From assembly GCF_002088935.1 (NCBI RefSeq), contig NZ_NCSS01000006.1:1086407-1150406 (forward strand): DNA of 64,000 nt. Direction: 5' to 3'. Positions 34,222 to 42,411 of this stretch are shown here, one piece after another (within the stretch, counting starts at the first letter, position 1; each line of letters begins with the position of its first letter). Below the pieces are notes generated by a model. It was not told the origin of the DNA. It made no database searches and saw only the letters and a program-made list of their open reading frames with translations. A program made the translations under genes and the position numbers. Source of the stretch: Henriciella litoralis (lineage in GTDB: Bacteria; Pseudomonadota; Alphaproteobacteria; Caulobacterales; Hyphomonadaceae).

Positions 34222-34731
34222 ATGAATGAGGCCACCCGAAGTTCCGCGAATGAGCCCACGCAGACCCTTCAGCTGGACGGTTTTCTGCCCTATCGGCTAT
34301 CGGTTCTGTCTAACGCCGTCTCACGCAAGATCGCGGATATGTATGAACGCGACTTCGATATCTCCATCTGGCAATGGCGCATTCTGGCCGTGCTCGGCGA
34401 GAGCGATGGACTGACCTCAACCGAGGTCGCCACCAAGACGTTGATGGACAAACCCGCAGTCAGCCGCGCCACTGCTGCGCTGCTTCAGCGCGGACTTCTC
34501 TCACGCAAGTCAGACAACAAGGATCGCCGCAAGGCAGAGCTTCGCCTCAGCGAGGACGGACGGAAGATCTATGATGCGATCATCCCGCGCGCCTTGTCTT
34601 ATGAGCGCGACCTGCTCGCCTCGCTGAGTGACGAAGATGCCGCAACGCTTCACCGCTTGCTAACAAAGCTTTCGCATATAGCATCGCCTGAGCGCGAACT
34701 TTGGTCACAGCGCGGCGGGACAGATGACTAG
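34222..34731 (+). CDS. MarR-family transcriptional regulator
   Basis: A 169-residue winged-helix regulator. The DNA-binding part contains [32 protein letters not shown] and the wing [22 protein letters not shown], the classical MarR DxR(R) motif. I start at ATG 34222 (MNEATRSS), with GGAG 12 nt upstream; a longer frame begins at 34180 but overlaps the operator. It is divergent from hppD and the palindrome between them suggests direct control of tyrosine breakdown. MarR regulators in this setting often sense an aromatic acid, such as homogentisate or hydroxyphenylpyruvate; which one is unknown. Confidence 0.9.
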   Translation: MNEATRSSANEPTQTLQLDGFLPYRLSVLSNAVSRKIADMYERDFDISIWQWRILAVLGESDGLTSTEVATKTLMDKPAVSRATAALLQRGLLSRKSDNKDRRKAELRLSEDGRKIYDAIIPRALSYERDLLASLSDEDAATLHRLLTKLSHIASPERELWSQRGGTDD

Positions 34732-34757
34732 CGACCAGGTCTTGAGGGGGACATGAC

Positions 34758-35831
34758 ATGACAATCCAGACAATGCTCGACGCCCAGTTTGAGCGGATGC
34801 GCAGCCAGCGGCCGGAATATGACACCGCCATCATTATCTGGCGCGACAAGCTGGAGCCTGTATTGGCTGACCTTGAAGTGCGCCGTAAGGCCACCGTGTC
34901 GAAGGCCTACAAGCACACCATCATCACGAGCCTCGTAATGCTCGCGATTGTGGTCGGTGTCGGCTATTTCGCCGGGTTTGGTTACATTTTTCCTTTTGGT
35001 ATTTTCGCCGGCATCGTGCTGACGGTGCTGATCTCCGCTGTGGTGTGGATCCAGGTCTTCGCGGTCAAATCCCAGACCAAGCAGATCGTCGTCGGCGCAG
35101 CCTGCCAACCGTTCGGCTTTCAATACGAAACGCTGCATCCAGATATGGAGGGCGTTAAGGATTATCGCAGCTTCGGCTCGTGGCTGAAATCCAATGCCAA
35201 GCCGTTGAACCATGCAGACGAGCCACCAACGCCCGCTTTTGACGGATTGAAAAATGCAGGCCTGATGCCGTCCTACGACAAACGTAAATTTGAGGACCTC
35301 ATCACCGGCAAACGCGCCGAAGCCAATTTCAGTCTTGTGGAATGTAAGCTCACCCAGGAACAGGGCTCCGGCAAGAACAGGCGCACGGTGACCAAATTTC
35401 AGGGCCTGTTGCTCGATGTCGAATATCCAGAGCGATTTCTTGGACGGACCATTCTCGCGCGCGATGGCTGGTGGAAGCGAGGCAAGGGTGCGGGCGACCT
35501 TCAGAAGGTCCAGCTTGTCTCTGTTGAGCTCGACAGGGCTTTCACCGTCTATTCAAACGATCAGGTCGAGGCCCGCGCCTTGCTCACGCCGGACCGAATG
35601 GAGCGCCTCATCGCGCTTGAACGTCATTTCAAGGGCGGCAAGATCCGCGGCGTCTTTGAAGAAGGCCACCTCACCATCGCCCTGGAAGCCAAGGACCAGT
35701 TCGAAGCCGGCTCTGTCTTCAAGCCTCTGGTTGATCCGCGCCGTTTCATCGAAACGCTGACGGAGATCGGCCTTGTCTGCGACCTGATCGACGGATTCCT
35801 GACCCGCGAATGGTATAAGGATAAGATCTAG
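34758..35831 (+). CDS. DUF3137-family membrane protein
   Basis: A 357-residue protein matching the DUF3137 pattern. A short N-terminal helix (MLDAQFERMRSQRPEYDTAI) is followed by two membrane segments (about 53-73 and 78-100) and a large soluble C-terminal domain. That domain contains YDKRKFEDLITGKRAEANFSLVECKL, a KFQGLLLDVEYPERFLGRTILARD stretch and a final AGSVFKPLVDPRRF. The function of the family is not known. It lies 26 nt after the MarR gene, so it may be co-transcribed with it, but no functional link is evident. Confidence 0.8.
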   Translation: MTIQTMLDAQFERMRSQRPEYDTAIIIWRDKLEPVLADLEVRRKATVSKAYKHTIITSLVMLAIVVGVGYFAGFGYIFPFGIFAGIVLTVLISAVVWIQVFAVKSQTKQIVVGAACQPFGFQYETLHPDMEGVKDYRSFGSWLKSNAKPLNHADEPPTPAFDGLKNAGLMPSYDKRKFEDLITGKRAEANFSLVECKLTQEQGSGKNRRTVTKFQGLLLDVEYPERFLGRTILARDGWWKRGKGAGDLQKVQLVSVELDRAFTVYSNDQVEARALLTPDRMERLIALERHFKGGKIRGVFEEGHLTIALEAKDQFEAGSVFKPLVDPRRFIETLTEIGLVCDLIDGFLTREWYKDKI

Positions 35832-36062
35832 CCAGCGTCCTGGCCCGGTTTAAGAACCGTTTCAAAATCACCTCAATTAACGCCCGAGCCGTCGGCTCAG
35901 AGGGCGGCCCATAACTTGCATTCTGTTTTAACCATAACAGCTGACAGGAATTGGGTTTCTTCGTGACCCACTGAATTTGTTTCAATTTCACCTATCTGCC
36001 TAAGGGGATATTGATCCTGTTCTGGCACAAGGCGATCTACGAAGAAGCAAGAGACAGACGCT

Positions 36063-37595
36063 ATGGCCGACGGACTGACCAAATTGGGTGTTCCGGCAGA
36101 ACAAAAGCCGCGAATGGGTCGACGGGACGTATCTCCGGCGCTGACCAATCCCGTGGTGGACCTGTCCGCGGGCGAAGCGCGTATCATTCAGCGCAGCCAT
36201 GCGATCAACAGGAAATTCCTGAATGAGCTCTGCAAGATCGCCGACCTTGTCCTCATAAGCTGCGTCTCATGGTTCACGCTGACAATCGCTGGCTTCAGCG
36301 TCCTGCATTCGAGCGTCGCCGCGGTCCTGCCATTTGCGTTTCTGCCGCTTGTTTTACACTGGGGCTTGAAGGGCAGTGAGGCCTATACGCTCTCCTATGC
36401 ACGTCCGGTAACGGAACACATGATCCGCGTCTGCATTGGGGCCGGTCTTCCCTTGGCAGCGCTTACATTTACGACAGCCCTGCTCTACTCCGGTGACCAT
36501 ACTCGATGGGTGATGGGGGCCTGCTATCTCTCATTTTGCGTTATCATGGTGGTGCACGCCCACATGATCGTCGCCTTCAAGATGCTGACCCGAAACGGCG
36601 TCCTGTCGGAAAACGTTGTACTGGTCGGCGCCACGCCAAACGCCCAGCGCCTGCTTGAGCGCAACAGCGAAACGCGCGAACTCAACATCGTCGGTGTTTT
36701 CGACGACCGCCTCTCACGCGCGCCCAAGAAGATAGGCGACGCGCCCGTTCTCGGCCGTCTCGAAGACCTGATGAACTGGGACCGCCTGCCTGATATTGAT
36801 CGCATCGTCGTGACGGTGACGTCAGACGCACGCGCTCGGGTTCGCCAGCTCATTGATCGTCTGCGAGTGTTGCCGCAGCGCGTTGTGCTCCTGCTGGACC
36901 TTGACGGCTTCGACCCGGAATCGGAAAGCCTTGCCGAGATTGCCCGCTCGCCAGCCGCCTATGTCTCAGGTACGCCGCACAATATTCGCCGCGCCGTCGG
37001 CAAGCGCGCCTCCGACATCTTCTTTGCGATATTGATGCTCATCTGCTTTAGCCCGCTGCTTCTGCTGACCGCCATTGCCGTCAAGCTCGACAGCCCAGGC
37101 CCTGTCTTCTTCCGTCAGCGCCGCCAGGGCTTTAACAATCAGATCATCCGTGTCTGGAAGTTCCGCTCGATGCGCAATGACCCTGTTGCCGCCGAAAAGA
37201 TGAGCCAGCAAACTACGCTTGGCGATCCGCGCGTGACCCGTGTCGGCAAGTTTATTCGCGCGACGTCCATCGATGAGCTGCCTCAGCTGATCAATGTGAT
37301 CATGGGCGAAATGTCGATTGTCGGCCCACGCCCACACGCTGTCGGCATGACCGCAGAGGACGCCGAAGTCCAGGCGATCGTCGGCGATTACGCCCACCGC
37401 CACCGCGTAAAACCCGGCATCACCGGCTGGGCGCAGGTCAACGGTTCACGCGGACCGGTCCACACCCGCGAGGAAGTCCGAGAGCGCGTCCGCCTTGATA
37501 TGGAATATGTGAACCGCTCATCCTTCTGGTTCGATGTGTTCATCATGCTCATTACCGCGCCTTGCCTTCTGGGTGACCGCAAGCACGCGCGTTAG
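36063..37595 (+). CDS. hfsE: Undecaprenyl-phosphate sugar phosphotransferase initiating polysaccharide synthesis
   Basis: A 510-residue polyisoprenyl-phosphate hexose-1-phosphate transferase (WcaJ/PssY/HfsE type). Four N-terminal membrane segments, a central Rossmann-like region (VVLVGATPNAQRLLERN) and a C-terminal bacterial sugar transferase domain (from KRASDIFFAILMLICFSPL) are present. Catalytic residues are in FRQRRQGFNNQIIRVWKFRSM and the signature TSIDELPQLINV. It attaches the first sugar phosphate to the lipid carrier in the inner membrane. It opens a run with GT2, deacetylase and GT2 genes. The holdfast-like gene set supports the hfsE name; a general exopolysaccharide role remains possible. 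Confidence 0.85.
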   Translation: MADGLTKLGVPAEQKPRMGRRDVSPALTNPVVDLSAGEARIIQRSHAINRKFLNELCKIADLVLISCVSWFTLTIAGFSVLHSSVAAVLPFAFLPLVLHWGLKGSEAYTLSYARPVTEHMIRVCIGAGLPLAALTFTTALLYSGDHTRWVMGACYLSFCVIMVVHAHMIVAFKMLTRNGVLSENVVLVGATPNAQRLLERNSETRELNIVGVFDDRLSRAPKKIGDAPVLGRLEDLMNWDRLPDIDRIVVTVTSDARARVRQLIDRLRVLPQRVVLLLDLDGFDPESESLAEIARSPAAYVSGTPHNIRRAVGKRASDIFFAILMLICFSPLLLLTAIAVKLDSPGPVFFRQRRQGFNNQIIRVWKFRSMRNDPVAAEKMSQQTTLGDPRVTRVGKFIRATSIDELPQLINVIMGEMSIVGPRPHAVGMTAEDAEVQAIVGDYAHRHRVKPGITGWAQVNGSRGPVHTREEVRERVRLDMEYVNRSSFWFDVFIMLITAPCLLGDRKHAR

Positions 37596-37600
37596 GACAA

Positions 37601-38599
37601 ATGGACATGCCTGACAGCGCCTTCCCTCCCCCTCCTGCCGAACGGGCAGCCTCTGCTATCGGCCGCACCGATGCCGGCGAGACCGTTCTGTCGAATGGGA
37701 TCAGCGGCGAAGCTGCACTTACCATCTGCGTGCCGTGCTGGAAGGACAGCGCCGACGCGATGATCGCCATGCTCGTACGCATGGAAGACGCCCGGTCAGC
37801 AACACTCATTCTCTACGATGATGGCTCCGCCGACGACGCGATGTCCCGTAAGCTCGCTCATCATATCGCCCGCTTTCCCGGCCCGGCCCGGCTGGTGACC
37901 TCGCATAAAAATATGGGCCGCGCCCACGCTCGAAATCGTCTGATGGCACTGGCCGAAACAGACTGGATCCTCTTCCTCGATGCCGATATGCGCCCGGATG
38001 ATGAGCATTTCATCGCCCGCTATCTTGAGGCTATAAACAACAGTGACGGCCCCGCCCTCATTGCCGGCGGCTTCAGCCTCCGACATGCCCGGCCAACCGC
38101 CGAAACTGCGTTGCACGCGGCCCAGTCAAACGCTTCCGAAATCGTCGACGCCGAAACCCGCGCCCGCGAACCAGGCCGATACGTGTTCACCTCGAACATC
38201 CTCGTGCACAAGCAAGTCATGGCCGATGTCGGCTTTGATGACGGATTTACCGGTTGGGGATGGGAAGATGTAGACTGGGGCCTCAATGTCGCCGGCAAGT
38301 TTCCGGTCATCCATATCGACAACCCGGCCAGCCATCTCGGGCTCGACAGGACGGATGCGATCCTCAGCAAATTTGGCGGGTCCGGCCACAATTTTGCACG
38401 CCTTGCTGAACGCCATCCCGATGCTGTCCAGTCCATGCCGCTTTATCGTATGGCCCGCCGGTTCCGGCAACTGCCAGCCCGCCCCTTCTGGCGCGCCATC
38501 ACCCGCACCGGCGCCGGGCAGAACTGGCTTCCCATGAAACTTAGACTGGCCTGTCTCAAGACATACCGGGCCCTCGCCTATGCGGAGTATCTCAAATGA
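37601..38599 (+). CDS. Family 2 glycosyltransferase
   Basis: A 332-residue cytoplasmic GT2 enzyme. The nucleotide-sugar domain begins LTICVPCWKDSADAMIAMLVRM, has LYDDGSADDA, then NMGRAHARNRLMA, and the DxD-type metal motif LFLDADMRPDD (about residue 127). The acceptor/base region is FTGWGWEDVDWGL (about 210-222). In holdfast-type clusters the corresponding position is taken by a glycosyltransferase such as HfsG, which fits but is not certain. It begins 5 nt after the initiating transferase and overlaps the deacetylase start by 4 nt (ATGA), so it is translationally coupled. Confidence 0.85.
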   Translation: MDMPDSAFPPPPAERAASAIGRTDAGETVLSNGISGEAALTICVPCWKDSADAMIAMLVRMEDARSATLILYDDGSADDAMSRKLAHHIARFPGPARLVTSHKNMGRAHARNRLMALAETDWILFLDADMRPDDEHFIARYLEAINNSDGPALIAGGFSLRHARPTAETALHAAQSNASEIVDAETRAREPGRYVFTSNILVHKQVMADVGFDDGFTGWGWEDVDWGLNVAGKFPVIHIDNPASHLGLDRTDAILSKFGGSGHNFARLAERHPDAVQSMPLYRMARRFRQLPARPFWRAITRTGAGQNWLPMKLRLACLKTYRALAYAEYLK

Positions 38600-39381
38600 C
38601 GACTGCCACCGAAACCGTCTACCAGCCAAGCACCGGCCTTCGCGCCAAAATCCGGCGCCGTATTACCCGCTTGCGCACAGCTAAACCGCTTCGGGCTGAG
38701 CCACTTCAGACGCGCATCTGCTTCACCTTCGACGACTTTCCGAAATCATCGGTGGATAATGGCGCCTCCATCCTGGACGCGGTGGGCGGAAAGGGTTGCT
38801 ACTATGCCTGCACCGGCATGGCAGACACCCACAACCACCTTGGGGACCTTTTCGATGCCGATGATCTTCTGGAACTGGCCAGAACCGGCCATGAAATCGG
38901 CGCCCATACAGAAACCCACATGAACTGCGCCGAAGCCGCAGATGATCAGGTCCTGTCGGACATCGACACAAATCTCGCCCGTATCCGCGAGATGGGACAC
39001 ACTGATCCGGTCCGCCAGTTTGCCTGGCCCTATGGCGAAACCCGCTCGGATCTGAAACCAAAACTCGCCTCCCGCTTCGACGCGGTGCGCGGCATCTATG
39101 CCGGCGTCAACAATCGCGGCGCTGACCTGATGCAGCTCAAGGCCATGGAGCTGGATGAAAGTGATGCGAGCATCGAACGCGCTGCCGCCGCAATTGAAGC
39201 GGCCAGCCGTCATCCAACCTGGTTGTTTATCTTCACCCATGATGTCCGCGAAAAGCACAGCGCCTGGGGCACCACGCCGGGACACCTTCGCCGGCTCGTG
39301 CGCCTCGCCCGCGATACAGGCGCAAAATTACAGACGCCCTCTATGGCCCTCGACGCCATAACCGTTAAACACAAGGGATGA
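38596..39381 (+). CDS. hfsH: Polysaccharide deacetylase (NodB-type)
   Basis: A 261-residue carbohydrate esterase family 4 protein. It has the catalytic Asp pair in FTFDDFPKS (about residue 45), the metal His in GAHTETHMN (about 115), WPYGE (about 145) and the C-terminal IFTHDV His (about 212). There is no signal peptide, so it may act in the cytoplasm on lipid-linked repeat units, as described for the holdfast deacetylase HfsH, which affects polymer adhesion. It overlaps both neighbouring glycosyltransferase genes by 4 nt. Confidence 0.85.
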   Translation: MTTATETVYQPSTGLRAKIRRRITRLRTAKPLRAEPLQTRICFTFDDFPKSSVDNGASILDAVGGKGCYYACTGMADTHNHLGDLFDADDLLELARTGHEIGAHTETHMNCAEAADDQVLSDIDTNLARIREMGHTDPVRQFAWPYGETRSDLKPKLASRFDAVRGIYAGVNNRGADLMQLKAMELDESDASIERAAAAIEAASRHPTWLFIFTHDVREKHSAWGTTPGHLRRLVRLARDTGAKLQTPSMALDAITVKHKG

Positions 39382-40385
39382 CACCCGAAGACATCACAGT
39401 CGTGATTCCGACCTTCAATCGGCCGGACAGCCTGCATCGCGCGGTCGAAAGCCTGTTCTGGCAGGGCGCCCGCAAGTCAGGTTTCCGGGTCCTGATCGTC
39501 GACAACTCTGCTGATGCCTCAGCCCGTATGGCATTCGATACGCTCGAATCGGCTGCGCCCGACAAGATCAAGCTGACCTATCTGCACGCACCTGCGGCAG
39601 GCGTGGCGAATGCGCGTAACGCCGCCATGGACCGGCTGGAAACGACGCTCGTTGCCTTTCTGGACGACGATCAGACCGCTCCCATCCATTGGATCGAAGG
39701 TCTGGTCAGCGCCTATGAAGAGTTTGGCGCCGCCGTCACGTTCGGCCCCGTCCTGACCGCGATGCCAGAAGACATCAAGAAGCACCGCGCGTATTTTGAA
39801 AATTTCTTCGCGCGTGAACCGGCCCTCCGCTCAGGCTATATCGAGAAGCCCTATGGCTGCGGAAACTCTCTCCTCGATACCGCCCAGATTCCCGGCGAAA
39901 AACCCTGGTTCGATGCCCGGATGAATGAAGTCGGCGGCGAGGATGACGTCTTGTTTGCCCGCATCGCAGCCTCGGACGGACGCTTCGCCTGGGCCGCCAA
40001 TGCGCCCGTCTATGAGCATCCGCTTCGTCAGCGCATATCGCTGTCCTACACGCTCCGCCGGGCGCTCGCCTATGGACAGGGCCCCTGCACGCTCGCCCGC
40101 AAGGCAGACCCGCCGCGCTATGGCAGCCTGTTGATGTGGATGGCGATTGGCGCAGGCAAATTTGTCCTGCACGGCACCATCTGGCTCGGCATGTTTCTCA
40201 TTCGTCACCCTCGCCGCGCCTTTCAGCTCGACAAGGCTGTTCGCGGGCTTGGCAAGGTCCTGTTCTGGATTGAGATGAAGTTCTATGGCAACGCCACTGT
40301 CAGCCAGGCGAAACGCGCCGATCTACCGCGTCCGCAAGAGACCCGGGTTGCGGCGAGGCGAGACGAGACCAGCGCGACCAACTGA
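39378..40385 (+). CDS. Family 2 glycosyltransferase
   Basis: A 335-residue GT2 protein. The N-terminus is ITVVIPTFNRPDSLHRAVESL. The DxD motif is VAFLDDDQTAP (about residue 97), and the base region is NEVGGEDDVLFARI (about 186). A hydrophobic segment near 252-270 may attach it to the inner membrane. It may correspond to HfsL of other Hyphomonadaceae, but I cannot confirm that. Its last 63 bp overlap, antisense, the end of the convergent polymerase gene. The C-terminus (ADLPRPQETRVAARRDETSATN) is charged and probably disordered. Confidence 0.83.
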   Translation: MTPEDITVVIPTFNRPDSLHRAVESLFWQGARKSGFRVLIVDNSADASARMAFDTLESAAPDKIKLTYLHAPAAGVANARNAAMDRLETTLVAFLDDDQTAPIHWIEGLVSAYEEFGAAVTFGPVLTAMPEDIKKHRAYFENFFAREPALRSGYIEKPYGCGNSLLDTAQIPGEKPWFDARMNEVGGEDDVLFARIAASDGRFAWAANAPVYEHPLRQRISLSYTLRRALAYGQGPCTLARKADPPRYGSLLMWMAIGAGKFVLHGTIWLGMFLIRHPRRAFQLDKAVRGLGKVLFWIEMKFYGNATVSQAKRADLPRPQETRVAARRDETSATN

Positions 40386-41675
40386 GGGCGTTGCAGCACC
40401 AGGTGGCACGCGCTCAGGCTGCTTCTTTGTCATGTCACGCGTCGTCAGGGCCGTCTTCGCAACGACAGTGACATAGGTTACCCAGACAATCGTATTCTGT
40501 TGAAGGGCGATACTCTCGGACAGGCTGAACAATAGATACTGTAGCGAGACGCCGAGCACGAACACGCCCATCCAGCTCGACACCGCAAGCCATGAGGCAC
40601 GGATCATCAGCAGGAGATAGTTCATCAACAATGCCCCCACCCCGAGCAGCCCGATAGCAAGCGCTGTTTCGAGCCAACCATTATGAGCCGTTGGAACAAG
40701 CCATTCAGTCGCCATACGCACGCGGTAGGCCGGCATCGACTCCAGCCCCCAGAACGCGCCATATCCATAACCGAGCCAAGGTCGATCACCGATGGCCGAA
40801 ATGAGGACGGCCCAGATGTCGGTCCGGCCGGTCAGAGTGGCGTCACGCCCCAGCAACTGAAAGATGACGCCGGGCGCGAGCGTCATGACGGAGGCAAAAA
40901 GTCCGACCAGAACGACGCCCAGCCAGATGCTGGAGATTGTCGTGAAAACACCGCGGCGCATCCATGCCGCGCCTGCCAGAACGCCAAAGCCGAGCAACAA
41001 GCCCAACAGCGCGGTTTTGGATGTCGAGAGCAACACCAATGCGATACAAAGCAGCGTGCCTCCGACCCATAGCGGGCGAAGCGGCTTGTCCAGCAGGACC
41101 AGGAAGCCAAGAATAAACGAGGCGCGCGCCATGTGACCGCCCAACGCGTTCTTTTCCCACCATAAGCCCTTCCAGGCCCCGGGATGGATCTCATCCATAA
41201 TGGCAAATCCAGGCGCTACCAGCCCCGCGGTGAAGGCCACCAGCGCCATGAAAAACCAGACTGCCCCGAACAGCCGGATAAGCGTTCGCCAGTCATAGCG
41301 CACAGCCAGAAAAAGACCGGCCATCGTCGAAGCGATCACGGCAATTGCCCGCCGTTCTGTTACTTCAGGATCGATTGACCAGGTGGTTGAAGCCGCGACC
41401 AGCACGAGCAGAATGATCAGAAAAGGTAGCCGGATCGTGGTCTTAAATAGCGTTGGCAGTTTCCAGGCGCATCCGCCCAGAACCAGCAGATAGACCGGTA
41501 TCCACATCTTGCGCAGGAAGGCGCTTGTATCGTTTCCATACTCGGTTGAAAAAAGGCGTGGCAGCAGGCCTTCCGTGAAGAGGACCAGGCAAATAAAGGC
41601 CGCAACAAGTTCCACCACCAGCAAAAGGGTGATGAAGGGCGACCTATCCTGCGAGGCGGTCTGCAAAGCGGGCAT
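40323..41675 (-). CDS. hfsC: O-antigen ligase/Wzy-type polysaccharide polymerase
   Basis: A 450-residue integral membrane protein with about ten hydrophobic segments. A large loop includes GRTDIWAVLISAIGDRPWLGYGYGAFW at about 285-311, the Wzy_C/O-antigen ligase signature. In holdfast-type clusters HfsC is the polymerase joining repeat units in the periplasm. It overlaps the end of the BY-kinase-like gene by 32 nt and is therefore translationally coupled to it. Its C-terminal tail after the last membrane segment is basic and is encoded in the 63-bp antisense overlap with the glycosyltransferase gene. Polymerase rather than ligase is inferred from context. Confidence 0.82.
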   Translation of the reverse strand: MPALQTASQDRSPFITLLLVVELVAAFICLVLFTEGLLPRLFSTEYGNDTSAFLRKMWIPVYLLVLGGCAWKLPTLFKTTIRLPFLIILLVLVAASTTWSIDPEVTERRAIAVIASTMAGLFLAVRYDWRTLIRLFGAVWFFMALVAFTAGLVAPGFAIMDEIHPGAWKGLWWEKNALGGHMARASFILGFLVLLDKPLRPLWVGGTLLCIALVLLSTSKTALLGLLLGFGVLAGAAWMRRGVFTTISSIWLGVVLVGLFASVMTLAPGVIFQLLGRDATLTGRTDIWAVLISAIGDRPWLGYGYGAFWGLESMPAYRVRMATEWLVPTAHNGWLETALAIGLLGVGALLMNYLLLMIRASWLAVSSWMGVFVLGVSLQYLLFSLSESIALQQNTIVWVTYVTVVAKTALTTRDMTKKQPERVPPGAATPSVGRAGLVSPRRNPGLLRTR

Positions 41676-42345
41676 CGGCCCCTATCCTGTTCATCACAAC
41701 ACCGGCGACACGGCCGCCATGGGCCTCGATTTCATCGCGCAGGCCGATGACATCGGCTGCACCCGTGGAATCGGCCTCGAGCACAAGAAACACGCCGTCC
41801 ATCTGGGATGCCATCGCAAGCCCGGCCTGCGAGCGCGACAGCGACGGTGCATCAACCACGACCCAGTCGGTGGCGCTGCGAACGCGCTTCCACCACTGCG
41901 GACGCGTGCGAAGCTGAACCTTCTGACCCTTTCGAAGGGCTTCATGGCGAAATCGCGTTACAAGCAGGCGGGAATTCTTGATCTCATGAACGCCCAGCAG
42001 TCGGCGCTCAGCTGCGCGCTGATGCTCGTCGACCACACTTGGCACGAGAGAGTAAATCGGATCGGTCCGCAGCGATGCATCATAGGCGCGGCCAGGCTTG
42101 CCAACACCCTTGCCAAACCCCTTGGCAAAGGCGGAATAGGCTTCGTTGCGGCGAAAATCGAGATCGATCAGCCAGGCAGACTTGCGCGCCTTTCCTGCCG
42201 CTATCAGCGCAAAGGACGCTGCAACACTGCTCGTGCCTTCGCCCTCGCAGGCGGACATGAACATCACGCACCGGCCACCCTCTGAAGGTGTCAGCCGGGT
42301 TGCTGCACGCCAAATCGGTTCAAGTTTGTGTCTGAGATCTTTCAT
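41644..42345 (-). CDS. hfsB: BY-kinase-like P-loop protein with degenerate Walker A
   Basis: A 233-residue soluble protein like the ATPase half of Wzc/CpsD-type tyrosine kinases. It keeps the Walker A' motif LIDLDFRRN (about residue 60) and a Walker B-like WVVVDAPS (about 166). The P-loop reads SACEGEGTSSVAASFAL, with Thr in place of the essential Lys, and there is no C-terminal tyrosine cluster. It is probably not an active kinase. Its partner is the chain-length protein encoded upstream (66 nt gap), as for HfsA/HfsB in holdfast export. Confidence 0.78.
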   Translation of the reverse strand: MKDLRHKLEPIWRAATRLTPSEGGRCVMFMSACEGEGTSSVAASFALIAAGKARKSAWLIDLDFRRNEAYSAFAKGFGKGVGKPGRAYDASLRTDPIYSLVPSVVDEHQRAAERRLLGVHEIKNSRLLVTRFRHEALRKGQKVQLRTRPQWWKRVRSATDWVVVDAPSLSRSQAGLAMASQMDGVFLVLEADSTGAADVIGLRDEIEAHGGRVAGVVMNRIGADARFADRLAG

Positions 42346-42411
42346 GAGGCCCGTATATATTACAGACCTACGCCTAACATGCGGTTGGTTAACGCTTTTC
42401 TTAACTGGCGA

